Positions 19,555 to 30,860 are shown, counted from the stretch's first letter. The stretch is DNA of 64,000 nt from Phoma sp. XZ068 (GCA_004835665.1 RBKR01000017.1:1-64000); one strand, 5' to 3'. Notes: generated by a model not told the origin, from the letters alone. A program made the numbers and translations.

Positions 19555-22500
19555 TTACGTTATATCACAGGACCCGTTGGTAAGTTTGGTGAGAACCAAT
19601 TGGAACTCCTCCGATGTAATTCCAAGATACAATTTGACTTTCTCCAGAGCAGTCTCGCCACGGTGTTCCCAAGTAGCATTGAAGCGCTCTTCGTCCTCAA
19701 ACACAATCGGGTTTATAGATTCGATAACGTAGCCCGAACCAGCTCGCTCTCTGTCCTGACTCTCAAAGTCGGCTCGAGTAAGAAGGTATTTCGTCCAATG
19801 GCCTCGTGATAGCCCATTTTTGAGCGCTCTATTGCTGAAGACAGTGGTAAATCTCAGCATACCGTCCTGCACATACGCACAAGCGCCAGCCTCATCGCGA
19901 TGTCCAAGATCTGTATTCGTCTCACTACTCCAGCAGTGTTTGTAGAAGAGGTCACAAAGCTCCCTATATGTAAGAGAGTGCTTTACAATCGTATCCCAAG
20001 CGCCGTTTGCCCTCTCCCAAACCCCGCACCAGGTCATGGCAGAGCCCTTCGATGAGACATGTAAGTGTGTACACACATAGCCACTTTTTATAAGCTCTGT
20101 ATTCTTGGCATCAAATGCTTCGGCGCTGCAAAGAATGTAAGAGCACCAAAGTACGTGATCGTCTGGCCGAAAGAGCTGAAAGTACCTCGGCGTGTTGTCC
20201 TCGCCATAGTAACTTGTAAGGTGGTGTGTCCGGAATCCTCTGGATACCATTCTGTTGAAGACCTGTTGGGTTTCGGCCCCGTCAAAGCCACGACTAAGCT
20301 TTGTTTCTCTCCCATATTCTCGAAAGATAGCACAGTGGCGCAGTGTTCCTTGGAATACATAAACTGATAGCCAGGTGAGCTGCATAGGATTCGGCTTAGA
20401 CTGAACCGGTCTAGGGGAAGGAGTTGCTCTTTCATCTTTCTTTAGTAATAGTAGCTTAGCCAAATCCACATGGCCATTGGATACTGCTGCATGCAGTGGT
20501 GTCCACCCGTCGCTGTTCACGACACTCCTGTCGGCTCCGCTCTCTAGCAGCAGCTTCGCCACTTCAGTGTGACCTGTCACAGACGCTAAGTACAGCGGTG
20601 TTGCACCGTCGCTGTTGGCGACGCTCATGTCGGCTCCGCTCTCTAGCAGCAGCTTAGCCACATCAACATGGCCATTGGATACTGCTGCATTCAGTGGTGT
20701 CCACCCGTCGCTGTTCACGACACTCATGTCGGCTCCGCTCTCTAGCAGCAGCTTCGCCACTTCAGTGTGACCTTTCTCAACCGCTGAGTACAGCGGTGTT
20801 GCACCGTTGCTGTTCACGACGCTCATGTCGGCTCCGCTCTCTAGCAGCAGCTTAGCTAACTCTACATGGCCGTTACTTGCTGCTGAATGTAGCGGAGTCC
20901 AGCTGTTATGGTTGGCAGATGCTTGATCAGCTTCAGCCTCTGCTTCAGCTTCAGTCAACACACTGGGAGCCTTCTGGTCGCCCACCGTTGGGGTCGTATA
21001 GCCTGATGTTTGCTCCTCCTCAGAAGAAACGCAACATATCCCACAGAAACTCATCCTTTCACCGCCTTGGCTAGAACCCTTAATCGACGCCACTAGCGAG
21101 GCTGCAGTTGGGCGCAATTGCTGCTCTGCTGAGAGCATTTGTTGCGTCCAGCCAAGAGCTCTGTTGTCAGACAATTTCCCCATTCTCTCTAGTCGTGCAA
21201 TAAACTCGATGAGGGCAACAGGGTTTGTGCGAACAAATGCCTCCTGTGATCCATGTAGGCTAAAGAACTCCTTCATGTACTGAACAGTCCTACCCTTGAG
21301 AACCACAATCATTTCCATAAACACAACACCTAGGCTCCAGATGTCGGAAGCTGTGTTTCGAGGCTGATATTGGGCGACCTCAGGCGCGCAATATCTAGGC
21401 GTCAGCCCGTTCACCATGCTCGTGGAGATACTACCGTCTCCATCTGCAAAGTCAAGAGACAAGCCAAAGTCTGCAAACAAGATGTTTCCACGATCCACGA
21501 GAATGTTGCCAGGCTTAATGTCCTTGTGTCTAACTTTCTGCGCGTGCAGATACTCAAGTGCTGTGGCTAGGCAGCCAAAGAAAGTTCGCAGCTCTGGAAG
21601 ATTAGAGTGGTTGGCGCGCTTCAAGTAGGCGGCTAGGTCCATCTCAGCAACGGGAGACATTATTAGGCCAATGTACTTCGAGTCCGTATAGCTCCCTACA
21701 AACTCTACGATGTGGTGGTGCCTTAGGCGCTTTAGAATTTGGATCTCGGCGATAAATTGCTCCAGGTGTTCCTTCCTTGGTCCACTAAAGGCGGCACTCC
21801 GAAGCACTCGCTTCCTTGCGTACTCTTTGAAGCTGATCAGACTGACAACTTTGTCAACCTGTCCAAATCCGCCACTGCCCAAGACTTCCTTTGGCTCAAA
21901 AGGAAGAGACTCCCTTTGCTTGAAGTGACAGTGCTGTCCCTTTTCACCCTTTTCTAGGCCCATTGACATCGTCAACACAAGCCTCTGGGCGCTAAAGAAT
22001 GCCGTACGGACACCTGGACGTAAACAATCCGGCACATTTCGTTCGGTAACAGGAAACCAGTAATCAGAAAAGCCGACGTCGATGAGATCATCAAGGAGGT
22101 TCAGATGGCCAATAGTTCGAAGGATGACATATGTCCGCGGCACCCTGCTCCATTGCGGATTGGATTGCTTCAACAGCGATGATATTTCACTGATCTCAGA
22201 GTCAGTGTAAGACTCTCGACTACCCTTGCCTTCTAGAAAAAAGCTGGTCAGTCGGCCAGCTGTGGCATTCTGAGTGGTTGCGCTGGTCGGTAACGAGAAG
22301 GACGCTAGCTGCAATTCGTGTAGCAAGCGTACTGTTGCAAGTGTGTCTTCATGGTCTCTGCCAAGTATCCTCTCCCTCCCGTCCGCTGCTTGTCGGAGCA
22401 GCCCCTCGGCCTCACTGTACTTCTGTTGCGAGTGGAGTGTAGAGCCTAGCCAGTGCTTGCTGTCGATCGTGTCTTTATGGTCTCTGCCGAGTGTCCTCTC

Positions 22501-22875
22501 CCTCCCGTCTGTTGCTTGTCGGAGCAGCCCCTCAGCCTCACTGTACTTCTGTTGCAAGTGGAGTGTAGATCCTAGCCAGTGCTTGCTGTCGATCGTGTCT
22601 TTATGGTCTCTGCCGAGTGTCCTCTCCCTCCCGTCCGCTGCTTGTCGGAGCAGCCCCTCGGCCTCACTGTACTTCTGTTGCAAGTGGAGTGTAGATCCTA
22701 GCCAGTGCTTGCTGTCGAGCGTGTCTTCATGGTCTCTGCCGAGTGTCCTCTCCCTCCCGTCCGCTGCTTGTCGGAGCGGCCCTTCGGCCTCACTGTACAT
22801 CTGCTGATTGTAGAGTGTACATCCTTGTCGGAACATTTCTCTTTCCACATCTCGCCGCCTTAGTTTTGAGAACAT
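19555..22875 (-). CDS. TPR - protein kinase - ankyrin repeat fusion protein, 1106 aa
   Basis: This is an intact frame from ATG 22875 to TAA 19555. Residues of about 20-190 hold four 42-residue tetratricopeptide repeats of the kinesin-light-chain/TPR_10 type (YSEAEGLLRQAADGRERTLG). Residues 325-600 form a Ser/Thr kinase: GSGGFGQV near 332, the RKR lysine, HKDIKPGN near 447 (HRD with Lys for Arg but catalytic Asp present), DFG near 467 and APE near 495. Residues 655-815 are five 33-residue ankyrin repeats. The last 270 residues contain repeats of the W/GY...T..ELCDLF type that recall the tandem domain of fungal polyglycine hydrolases (BTRD1-like); this match is tentative. TPR and ankyrin arrays suggest a cytoplasmic scaffold or sensor kinase. 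No NACHT or HET domain is seen. It sits directly against the AT-rich block. Confidence 0.9.
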   Translation of the reverse strand: MFSKLRRRDVEREMFRQGCTLYNQQMYSEAEGPLRQAADGRERTLGRDHEDTLDSKHWLGSTLHLQQKYSEAEGLLRQAADGRERTLGRDHKDTIDSKHWLGSTLHLQQKYSEAEGLLRQATDGRERTLGRDHKDTIDSKHWLGSTLHSQQKYSEAEGLLRQAADGRERILGRDHEDTLATVRLLHELQLASFSLPTSATTQNATAGRLTSFFLEGKGSRESYTDSEISEISSLLKQSNPQWSRVPRTYVILRTIGHLNLLDDLIDVGFSDYWFPVTERNVPDCLRPGVRTAFFSAQRLVLTMSMGLEKGEKGQHCHFKQRESLPFEPKEVLGSGGFGQVDKVVSLISFKEYARKRVLRSAAFSGPRKEHLEQFIAEIQILKRLRHHHIVEFVGSYTDSKYIGLIMSPVAEMDLAAYLKRANHSNLPELRTFFGCLATALEYLHAQKVRHKDIKPGNILVDRGNILFADFGLSLDFADGDGSISTSMVNGLTPRYCAPEVAQYQPRNTASDIWSLGVVFMEMIVVLKGRTVQYMKEFFSLHGSQEAFVRTNPVALIEFIARLERMGKLSDNRALGWTQQMLSAEQQLRPTAASLVASIKGSSQGGERMSFCGICCVSSEEEQTSGYTTPTVGDQKAPSVLTEAEAEAEADQASANHNSWTPLHSAASNGHVELAKLLLESGADMSVVNSNGATPLYSAVEKGHTEVAKLLLESGADMSVVNSDGWTPLNAAVSNGHVDVAKLLLESGADMSVANSDGATPLYLASVTGHTEVAKLLLESGADRSVVNSDGWTPLHAAVSNGHVDLAKLLLLKKDERATPSPRPVQSKPNPMQLTWLSVYVFQGTLRHCAIFREYGRETKLSRGFDGAETQQVFNRMVSRGFRTHHLTSYYGEDNTPRYFQLFRPDDHVLWCSYILCSAEAFDAKNTELIKSGYVCTHLHVSSKGSAMTWCGVWERANGAWDTIVKHSLTYRELCDLFYKHCWSSETNTDLGHRDEAGACAYVQDGMLRFTTVFSNRALKNGLSRGHWTKYLLTRADFESQDRERAGSGYVIESINPIVFEDEERFNATWEHRGETALEKVKLYLGITSEEFQLVLTKLTNGSCDIT
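20450..20925 (-). repeat. 99-bp coding repeats (ankyrin array)
   Basis: Five copies of a 99-bp unit encode the ankyrin repeats. They are almost identical at the DNA level over the LLLESGADMSV segment, including synonymous sites. This implies recent duplication or gene conversion inside the gene. Confidence 0.85.
22325..22830 (-). repeat. 126-bp coding repeats (TPR array)
   Basis: Four copies of a 126-bp unit encode the 42-residue TPRs. The inner copies differ at only a handful of positions. As with the ankyrin array, the homogeneity points to recent unit turnover. Confidence 0.9.
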
Positions 22876-23747
22876 TCCGTTATCCCAATCTCAAGTATGT
22901 CCGCCTGCTGTTGCTGTTGCTGTTGCAGACCGGTTCATACATGTAGCGGCAGAGCTAGCGGGGCGGAAACCGTGCGGGTCTAACCGTGGCAGCTTCGACG
23001 CTACTGGCTTTTGTCAAGCCTAAGGCGTATTACGTCGCGAGTACGAAGGGACGTCTGTGGCCTTAGTAGTGTCTCGATTCGTCTCGGATGAAGCTGAGCA
23101 TTAGGGGGAGTATGTAGGTGTAGCGGATGCGACACCCGAGGCGAATGCTTATATGAGCCTTAAAGCATTGTATTCAAGTAGCATAAAGATCGTCGTCTAG
23201 ATACGCCAGCAGGCAAGTGTAGATAGTTGTCGAAGGGACAACGGCAGGCCTTTGGGGTGATATCTGGCACTTGTTTATGGAGTGAAGTGGGGTGGCGCGG
23301 ACACATGTATTCAGCGCCGCGTCCGTCCTGCCTGTCCGCCCATGCCAGCCAGCCGGGCAAAGCTGGGGAGACATCGCGGCTGAAATCCAGTAAGATCGAA
23401 TCAATCACCCAATCAAAAGAGTTAATGACACATCAGGCTTTGTATAATGGGTCGGCTCCAGTCCAGGTGACGTAGGGTTAGTGGTCCGGAAGTGTCCCCC
23501 GATGTCTGTGCTGCAGCCAAGGCCCTGCCCTTCTCTTCAGCTCTTCAGCTTTACCCCGCAACCTCTCTCTAGCTTTAACAAACTGTATTTCTCACCAAAT
23601 TTCTCAGTTACTCTAAAGAAAAGGGCTTATGTTTATTTTGCCGCACATTTTGCCATACCTTGACGAACCTAGTCGGCTAATGCTTTTTTCAATTCCAATT
23701 GCTTGTTGCAAGTAGATGGTCATGCCACACTGTTAATTGCCAGCCTC
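22876..23747. other. Intergenic region, no supported gene
   Basis: It contains the 5' flank of the kinase fusion gene, with a short (TTGCTG)n tract at about 22908-22927. The rest is GC-balanced spacer in which overlapping short frames on both strands show no recognisable protein. Confidence 0.6.
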
Positions 23748-24623
23748 ATGTCGCAATTGTTTTCCAGGTCCCAGGTCTGTGAACATACTGGATCATACCA
23801 GACTATCTCCACCAAATCAACATCTGGACTGCAATGTCTTAAAGCCTTATTTGAAGAGGAGGACTCAATCGCTCCAAATAGAGGCAAACTTGGCGTAATT
23901 CTCGCCAAGGATTTCCGCGACCTCGAGAATGGCAAAGAGCGCAGTAAAGGGCGGGAAGATGTTATCGACCAGATAATGTCCCGAAAATCCAGATATCGCA
24001 AATATCAAACGGAGTTCACGCAGGCCTGGTGTATAACGAATTCGAATAAGACGCAGACTGTACTTTTTGAAGGGATAAGGTTCATCATCTTGCAGAATGA
24101 TACGGAGTGGGTCCGGATCCCTCTCTCCGGACGACTTGAAGTGCGTCCGGTCACGGTGAACGGAAGAGCTACCGGCGAAGTAGTACTGCGGAAGCTGACT
24201 TTGGACTTGAGCTCTTTCTGGAAACGAAAGCAAGAGATGGAAAGTACTTCTCTGCCGCCAACCCCGGGTTCGATTGGGTATTCATTTCCAGGTGCTGCTC
24301 GACAATCCCCGCTGTATGAGTTACCTGCGCGTCCTGCATCACCGTCCCTTGCTGGGGTTCCTAACCATCCGCCCGGGCGAGCCCAAGAAGAGTATCCTTA
24401 CCGGCAGAATCAAAGCACTCGGGAAAAACCTAGCGGAAGGTCACGGTACGGAGGAGAAAGGACGGCTGGTGTTCAAATTAATGGTACGCAAAATCGAGAA
24501 GTTGTCGCAAGTGCAAATGGGAAAACCATGTTTTGCCCTATACTAATAGCAATGGCAGTACCAGATTGCACCTTCACGCCCCGCAGTCCAGAGGAGAGAT
24601 TCATGGAATCTTCACCGGTCTAA
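23748..24623 (+). CDS. Hypothetical protein, about 291 aa
   Basis: The frame is open from before 23703. The first ATG is at 23748 (MSQLFSRSQV), and TTTCCAG just downstream could instead be a 3' splice site, so the N-terminus is uncertain. Residues of about 85-165 look like a folded domain rich in beta-strand residues (FEGIRFIILQNDTEWVRIPL; EVRPVTVNGRATGEVVLRKL). The C-terminal half is low-complexity, rich in Pro, Ser and Arg. I do not recognise the family. It may be the last exon of a larger or broken gene, since no partner exon is evident upstream. There is no signal peptide or membrane segment. Confidence 0.45.
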   Translation: MSQLFSRSQVCEHTGSYQTISTKSTSGLQCLKALFEEEDSIAPNRGKLGVILAKDFRDLENGKERSKGREDVIDQIMSRKSRYRKYQTEFTQAWCITNSNKTQTVLFEGIRFIILQNDTEWVRIPLSGRLEVRPVTVNGRATGEVVLRKLTLDLSSFWKRKQEMESTSLPPTPGSIGYSFPGAARQSPLYELPARPASPSLAGVPNHPPGRAQEEYPYRQNQSTREKPSGRSRYGGERTAGVQINGTQNREVVASANGKTMFCPILIAMAVPDCTFTPRSPEERFMESSPV

Positions 24624-24914
24624 ATGTATTTCGAAGCGCTCAGTCTGCCACTGTGGCTGCTTGTGGGTCTAGTTGTGATAACGTATGAGAGCACTAGTTT
24701 GACGGAGGTGGTGAGAGTCTGTTGTATTTTGTGTTGTATAGTCACGTACCAATTCAACTCTGTTCCACTATGTATATATGCACACTGCACGACGAAGTGA
24801 TGTATATCGGATTGTGACATCAGTCAGTCCTCCTTCTTGCAGTGTGAAGCACAAGCCGTTCACTTTTAGGGTTAGCATAAAGAGATAAAATAAAGGAGGA
24901 AAAGGTAGAAGAGT

Positions 24915-26437
24915 AACGTGAACGGCAAGCCAGGCAAGCGAGCCGACCACCCCACGAAGGTTGCGCGACTGTTTACTTGCAGCTACAATATCTCAACAAC
25001 ACAACAGAGAAATACTCCCTTAGAGGACAGAGTCATCCTAGCTATACAAGCAATAAAAGAAGACGCGTCCTTGAGTGAGCGACGCGCCGGAACGACATCA
25101 CGACGCGATTCTCAAGCCAACTCGTCAAGGTTTACGAAGTACGAAGAAAACACGCTTGTTCAATACATAAGAAAGCTAGATGCGCGAGGGTTTGCGCCTA
25201 CGCTAGGTTATGTGCGCAAAATAGCTAACTAATTGCTTGCTCTACGGGGTGGTGGCCAGGTTGGCAAGAAATGGGCCAGCAACCCTGTCTGTTGCCAACC
25301 TAAGCCCAAAGCTTGACTAACTTGACAGCGTAATCGCCAGAGAGTCCTGTGCAGCGATCTAGCGGTCATTAGCCCCTAGTTTGACCTTGTACAGAACACA
25401 AAGAGGAAGTACAGCATCCTAGATAGAGATACCTACAACTTTTACGAGACTAGCTTCACTATAGGTGTTGCAGGAAGCGTGAAGGCTGTTAATGCTTTAG
25501 AGAGACGTAATCAGCCTATAGGCGTTCAACCTAGCAATCGTGAGTGGGTTACGTTGATCGCAGGAGTCAACGCGAAGGGCTGACTTACCCCGCCCTTTAT
25601 CTTTAAAGCCAAGAACCACGATAGCTCCTAGTATTGAACATACCAAAAGACTGGCGTATTAGGGTTAGCGACAACAGCTAGACAACAAATAAGCTTGGTT
25701 TAGCCTAGCTACAGCACCTTATCTAGCATACAGAGGCTTGTATAGTAGGTAGCTATTAGCTGCTTATTATTAACAGCTACAAGAGCTATAAGTTGCTTAC
25801 GTTCTAGGAACTTTACAAGAAAAGCAATAGTATTACCCTTTATATACCTCTACACTTATTATATATCCTTTAGCTGCTTAATATAGGGCGTTTTGCGCTA
25901 TTAAAGCTGGCGTATAGATAAGAGATTAAGGCTTAGTAGATAGTTATATTAACTATCTTAAAAGGAAGGGATTCCTAACCTGCTTTTAAGGAGGTATTTA
26001 GCAGCTTATTTTTAATAAAGAATATCTAGTTAAGCTTCCAAGCAACTAGTATAGTCCTATACAACCTAGATATTATGTTATCTAAGCTTAAAGTAAAGCC
26101 TTACACGTCTATACCTCCTACACTAGCAGCTACTAAATAGAACTCTAAAACACTAAGCAAACGCCTGTAAGAGGCTTAATTAATTCTTATTTATAATTAG
26201 ATTTAATAGCATAAGAGCTTATTGCCTGCTTCTATTATTAAGATACTTAATTAACTAAAGAAAAGCGCCTAGATAATAGTATATTTACAGGCTTTGCTAG
26301 CAGGTTAGGTTGCACATCTTAAGAAGGCAAATAAGGCTGCATCTAAGTGCAAACAACGTAATAGGAAGTAGATATAGAAGGGCAGAGACCTATTTAAGGC
26401 AAGGAAGATAAATTAGTTACTAATTAGGACGTTAAGG
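24915..26437 (+). pseudogene. Dead pogo/Fot1-type transposase (Tc1-mariner superfamily)
   Basis: The 5' end (ACGTGAACGGCAAGCC...GAGCCGACCACCCC) resembles the terminal repeat of the intact element at 63568. The coding region aligns with that element's transposase: IQAIKEDASLSERRA, then RRDSQANSS and QYIRKLDARGFAP. Fot1-like catalytic-domain sequence follows (FDLVQNTKRKYSILDRDTYN near 25381; EWVTLIAGVNAKG near 25550; a LSFQAT and LSKLKVKPYTS-like tail near 26030-26120). The start codon is ATA (24988-24990) where the intact copy has ATG. About 15 codons are missing from the HTH region (RRA|GTTSRRD), and many stops follow. The 3' third is AT-shifted like RIP targets. A matching right terminal repeat was not found. 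Confidence 0.85.
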
Positions 26438-29399
26438 CACAATTGGATGGGGAAACGCGTAAGGGTAGGGTAGGTCTCGAACAGGTGCAGGCAGAGGCGG
26501 CAAAAGGCACTGCAAAAGCTGTAGGGAGGTAGGACTACAACTCGCGCACATGTAAGAAAAATACTGTAGATACTGGGCAGACACATACCACCGTCCCCTC
26601 ATAAGGACTACCAGCTCGCACAAATTGGACTTCTATTTGCTTGTGTCCGGCTACTCGTCTGCGCTAGACATATCTCTTCTCTAGTTGCCTAGTACCCGAG
26701 AAATGAACAATCACGTGAAAGAGTGTACACAAAGGTTGGGGGGCTGCAACAGCGAGTCTTGGATCACCAATACTGGGTGGAACAGTATAACGCTCCAACC
26801 TGGCGATGTGAAAGCGTGAGGAATGATGCGGAGGGGTCAAGAGCCTCGTCGTTGTCAACGCGTCCATCACGTTGCACTGACGAGGAATGAGGTGTAAGAG
26901 TCGAGGGCAGCCTAAGTTCGGGTAGGGACAGTGAGTCTATATTCTCGCCTGCTTCTGGCCCAGAGTCACCCTAGTGCTGCAACGATGCAAGGTGGGTCAG
27001 TCTGGGTCCCAGTTCTCAAAGCTACCCCGACCATCTCAACGATGCTTGCTGAGGCTCTAAAAAGTACCATCGCTGGACGTTTCGTTCTCATCAACACCAT
27101 AGCTTCTTTGGCCCTTCTTTTGAGGCGAAGGCAGCCGCGTTTGTTTACTTCGAGCAAAGTGCTCGGTCCGGATGGTTCCGCATTTGGATCGGGGTTCGTT
27201 TTATCATTTTGAGTTCTTTCCAAACTCTTTCACACGTCACTCGCACACAGGCATTTTGTACATGTTGCTTTCGGATAAAGTTTGCTGACAGCGAACAGAG
27301 CCCCAAGCGTCGCCTAGGAGGTCGTGATCTAACAGCGCCAGAGTCAGGCGTGAAAACCAAGGAGAGTGCAAGGCAGAGCCTACTCAGGAAGGCTTCAGAG
27401 AAGTAGGGGATTGGAGAGATTGGAGAGACGGGTCGATGAGCAGTATTGGACCAACTGGCTGGAACGATGCGTTGTCAGACCGATGTGCAACCAAAACATG
27501 GCCACAAGCGACAGGTGTGGATCGTGAGAAACCACCCTCGTCGTTGGCACTATTACAATGTCTGCCTCCACTTCGTCAACGATGTAGCTTTGAATCACCA
27601 TACTTTGGTTGATCGGCAACAATCTGATTATGTTTCCTATGTCCGTCCCACGTACATTAACGTCTAAGTTTTCATTTTCGTGAAGGGACATCACGATTGC
27701 GAACGCGTGCTCCAAACTGGACAAGCTCCATGAACCTCACAACTTGTCTAGCGTATCAGAAAGTGACTGGAGGTGCGGCGTCCTGTGAGGGTACAGCGCA
27801 ATTATTTGCTCCGTACGATGAACACAAAACGTTTGGTAGGACCGTTTGGTACCCAGGGGTGGCGGGGACAAGGGGTTACCTGTGAGAAAGCCGGACATGT
27901 TTCTCGATAGAGGCTGGCTCAGGAAGTTATAGTATGCCAGCCCAGCTCCGGAGACAATGCACTACTTGCTTAGGTTCTACTTGTGTCTAGGAACAAACAC
28001 GGGCCCACAATCCCATTCGATCAGCAAGTGGCTGCTGCTTCGGCAGGTCCAATATCCGTAGGTGCTTGGATTTCATAGGATCTAATTTCCTGGGATGTAA
28101 ACAGTACCGAGCTGCTTTAGGCGATCCAATGGCTCAAAAGGAATGTGGGCGTTGCCAAAACAATGGCCTGTGCGCCGATTTCAAGACATCAGTGTGACCC
28201 GAAGTCCCACCGAAGGCTTTGGATAGGTCTGGGAGAGGTATCCAACGAAAGAATCGCATGTCCTTCGTTTGCCAAGCAAGGCAGGCTAGTTGCATATATG
28301 CACGGACACAAATCTCGTTTGGACCACTTCGTGAAGGTCTGCACAACGTTCCGTTCATTCTCAGGACTACCGTGTCCGTGCGCGTACCGAAATCGCGTGA
28401 CGATCGCTGAAGAACCTCACAGGTACACGCAGGCAATAGTAGCCTTGCGGAGAGAGCTAGCTGGTGGCCCGTAGGCAGTGTTTGCCAGACTGCGGATGTT
28501 GTGATAGGCTACCTTAGCCGCCTTCGCGTTGTGTGTGGCCACATGTTGCTAAGAGGTTAGTTTGCAGTCAAACCGGATCCCTAGCTACCGGAGGGCTGGG
28601 TGGTTCTTTCCACGCTTGGGGCGACTGGGTTTTGACTGTAAGCTGCTCATCTACCACCTAGGGTGGCGCGTAGTTGCCTTTATGTCGAGTATGGTGGATG
28701 ATTTCTTGTTTTTCTGGGGCAAAGGAACCTTATTACTGCACTCCATAATCTAATGTCGCAGGCCAAGCGCTGTCGTGACCATGAACATTACTAACCGTGC
28801 CGTGCATGGGCCTAGATATAAGCTGAGTTATGATGCTAGAACAATACAACAACTGACACACTCTTCTTAAATTCCCATACCTGTAACAACGCACCCAACC
28901 GTGCGACAGTGGTGTTTTTTTTTTCTCAGGAACATATAAGTTATCTGTTCTCCTAATCTTTACAAAATCGTCTTGTCACTCTTGAAGGTCTAACCCTGGG
29001 CAGGATCTCGTAACGTGCAGGATGGGAAAGTGAACAGATGTCGTACTAGGGTGTGGTAGATGTTGGAAGGTGAAGAACTTGATGATGAGCAGCAGTGTGG
29101 TATTGATTGATGTTGTTCTCTTTGTGCGGGATACTCCATCCCGCCTTAATTACTAATACAGTCGCTTCTTGAGGCTCGTTACGAGCATGCCTGGCCTGCA
29201 ACAGTTAAGAATAAAGCGAATGCAGAAACCAAAAATTGATTGTGGTCGAGATTGTACCTGCGGTGTGCGGTACGATATGAAGCTCCCTGCCCACCTTACC
29301 ACCTCCACCGCTACAAACAGCGAAGAGGGCGCACTAAGCAGATCAGACAAATCTCTTCAGACATGGTGAACGTGCAACTAAAAACCAAAACTCAATCTC
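26438..29399. other. About 3 kb of GC-balanced DNA without a convincing gene
   Basis: Short open frames overlap on both strands (for example minus strand 27395-27724 and 28134-28436), but none starts convincingly, joins to neighbours through splice sites or resembles a family I know. Some may be fragments of a decayed gene. A T-run lies at about 28917-28924. Annotate as intergenic or unresolved. Confidence 0.5.
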
Positions 29400-30860
29400 T
29401 CAAGCCGCTCCTAGCACACTCATGGAGATCCTGTATGGCCGCTCGTATTGCACATCCCAATAACCCCATTGCCTACTCATAGCCACGGCGCCAAAGGTGC
29501 AACCACCTGTAGTATTCTGATTATTCGTATAAGACAGCCATGCATCCTGATTTCCAAACACCACTGTTCCCAGGATCCAGAATCCCGTTCCAATAGCGGG
29601 CAGGGCAAGCGCACCAAACGATGCGATAACACTGACCTTGAGCTTGCCAAGGATATGGTGGCGTCCACCCTGTTTAAATATGACAACGATTGTGCACGTG
29701 ATGAACTGGGCAGCGACGATAATGACTTGGACCACTTGCACGATGCGCATGTTGAGAAGCTCGTAAGCTACGATGTCGACGGACCCTTGGAGCCAGTTCA
29801 GGCAGGCTGGTGGCATCCCGGTCGCGATGGAGGATGGGTCACTCCGGGCTTTGGCTGCTTCGACGTAGGTGGGATGACTTGTTTTGTCGAACCAGGAATA
29901 CTTGAAGTGGAGTCCGACAACGATGAGTGATATAAGCCACATGAAGGCGGTGAGAAGCGTGATACCGATGGAGATCCAGAAGAACTTTGATTTACCTCGA
30001 AGGGAAGATAGTGAAGTCGTGGTTTGACGGTAGGCGGCTTCCACATGCGATTCCTGCTTGTGTACATTTGTATTATCCACAGGCTGTTCGTATTGATATG
30101 TCGGTGGTACGTCTTGCCTGGCAACTGTTGGAGCGCCCAGTGTTTTGTCACCAATCAACCGTACAAGCCAGATGTAGTTGAAGGGTACAAGCCATAGGAT
30201 GACGCTGATGGAATGGTTAGTGCGGCACTGGCAGGAATGGGTGTATAGCGGTCACACGAACCTGACCCAGGAAAAGCGCTTCGGCTTTACGAATCCATGG
30301 AACGTCTTGACTAACCAGGCAATGATACGGGCCATGTCAAAGGGAAGCTGGATCCAAAATAAAAGGGGTAATTTCATGTCGTCTTGCCCTTGCTTCTCCA
30401 CGCTTCGCGTTGTGAACCAGAGACCCGCCCAAGAAACAACGAGGCTCACGAATTGCGCCGTGAAAGTCGGCCACCAAGGTGTGAATGCGTATTGTGTGGG
30501 CGTTGCCGGAATCATAATTGGGATCGCCGTCATTTGTTTACAGTAGTTGGCCTGGCCCCCAATCCAGTCTTGTTCGACCAATTCCTCCACATAGGTACCG
30601 CCGCCAGTACGACCACCTCCCCCTCCACCTCTCCTTGGAGACCTTGGAATTACCTTCCCATCACGACCTCCCGCTACTGGAACGGTGGTGTTAAGGGGAC
30701 ATGGGTGCAACCCGGTGTTTTTGAAGAGCTCAAAGTTCGTGAATGCGGACTGGTTGACCAAGGTTCCATCGGCTTGGCCTTGGACAAAGGATAGGAGGAG
30801 TGATTGTATGATAAGAACAGGTAGTAAGCACAAAAATAGCTCTTGAAGTGATTTGACCAT
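29400..30860 (-). CDS. Multi-pass membrane protein with signal peptide, one intron (467 aa)
   Basis: Two adjacent frames join across a 57-bp intron: exon 1 is 30860-30262, exon 2 is 30204-29400 (599 + 805 nt, a whole number of codons). The start ATG at 30860 gives a clear signal peptide (MVKSLQELFLCLLPVLIIQS). A luminal segment with one N-glycosylation-like site and a Gly-rich run (about residues 70-85) follows. Roughly six hydrophobic segments come next (AQFVSLVVSWAGLWF; LPLLFWIQLPFDMARIIAWL; ILWLVPFNYIWLVRLI; FFWISIGITLLTAFMWLISL; VVQVIIVAAQFITCTIVVIF; FGALALPAIGTGFWILGTVV). The splice restores a transmembrane segment, which supports the model. Function is unknown; it is a probable secretory-pathway or plasma-membrane protein. 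Confidence 0.8.
30205..30261 (-). other. Intron of the multi-pass membrane protein gene
   Basis: The 57-bp intron has donor GTTCGT, a branch-like CACTAAC about 14 nt before the end, and acceptor CCATCAG. The reading frame is continuous after removal (WV|SVILW) and stops within the intron if retained. Confidence 0.8.

Noticed and set aside
22274..22807. Plus-strand frame of 177 codons opposite the TPR repeats
   Set aside because: It is the complement of the 126-bp coding repeats; the minus strand has the clear TPR protein.
27395..27724. Minus-strand frame with some protein-like character (EVEADIVIVPTTRVVSHDPH)
   Set aside because: No ATG at its 5' end, no compatible splice partners found and no family recognised; left as possible gene debris.
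28134..28474. Overlapping plus and minus frames of about 100 codons
   Set aside because: Neither has domain features, a signal peptide or splice partners.
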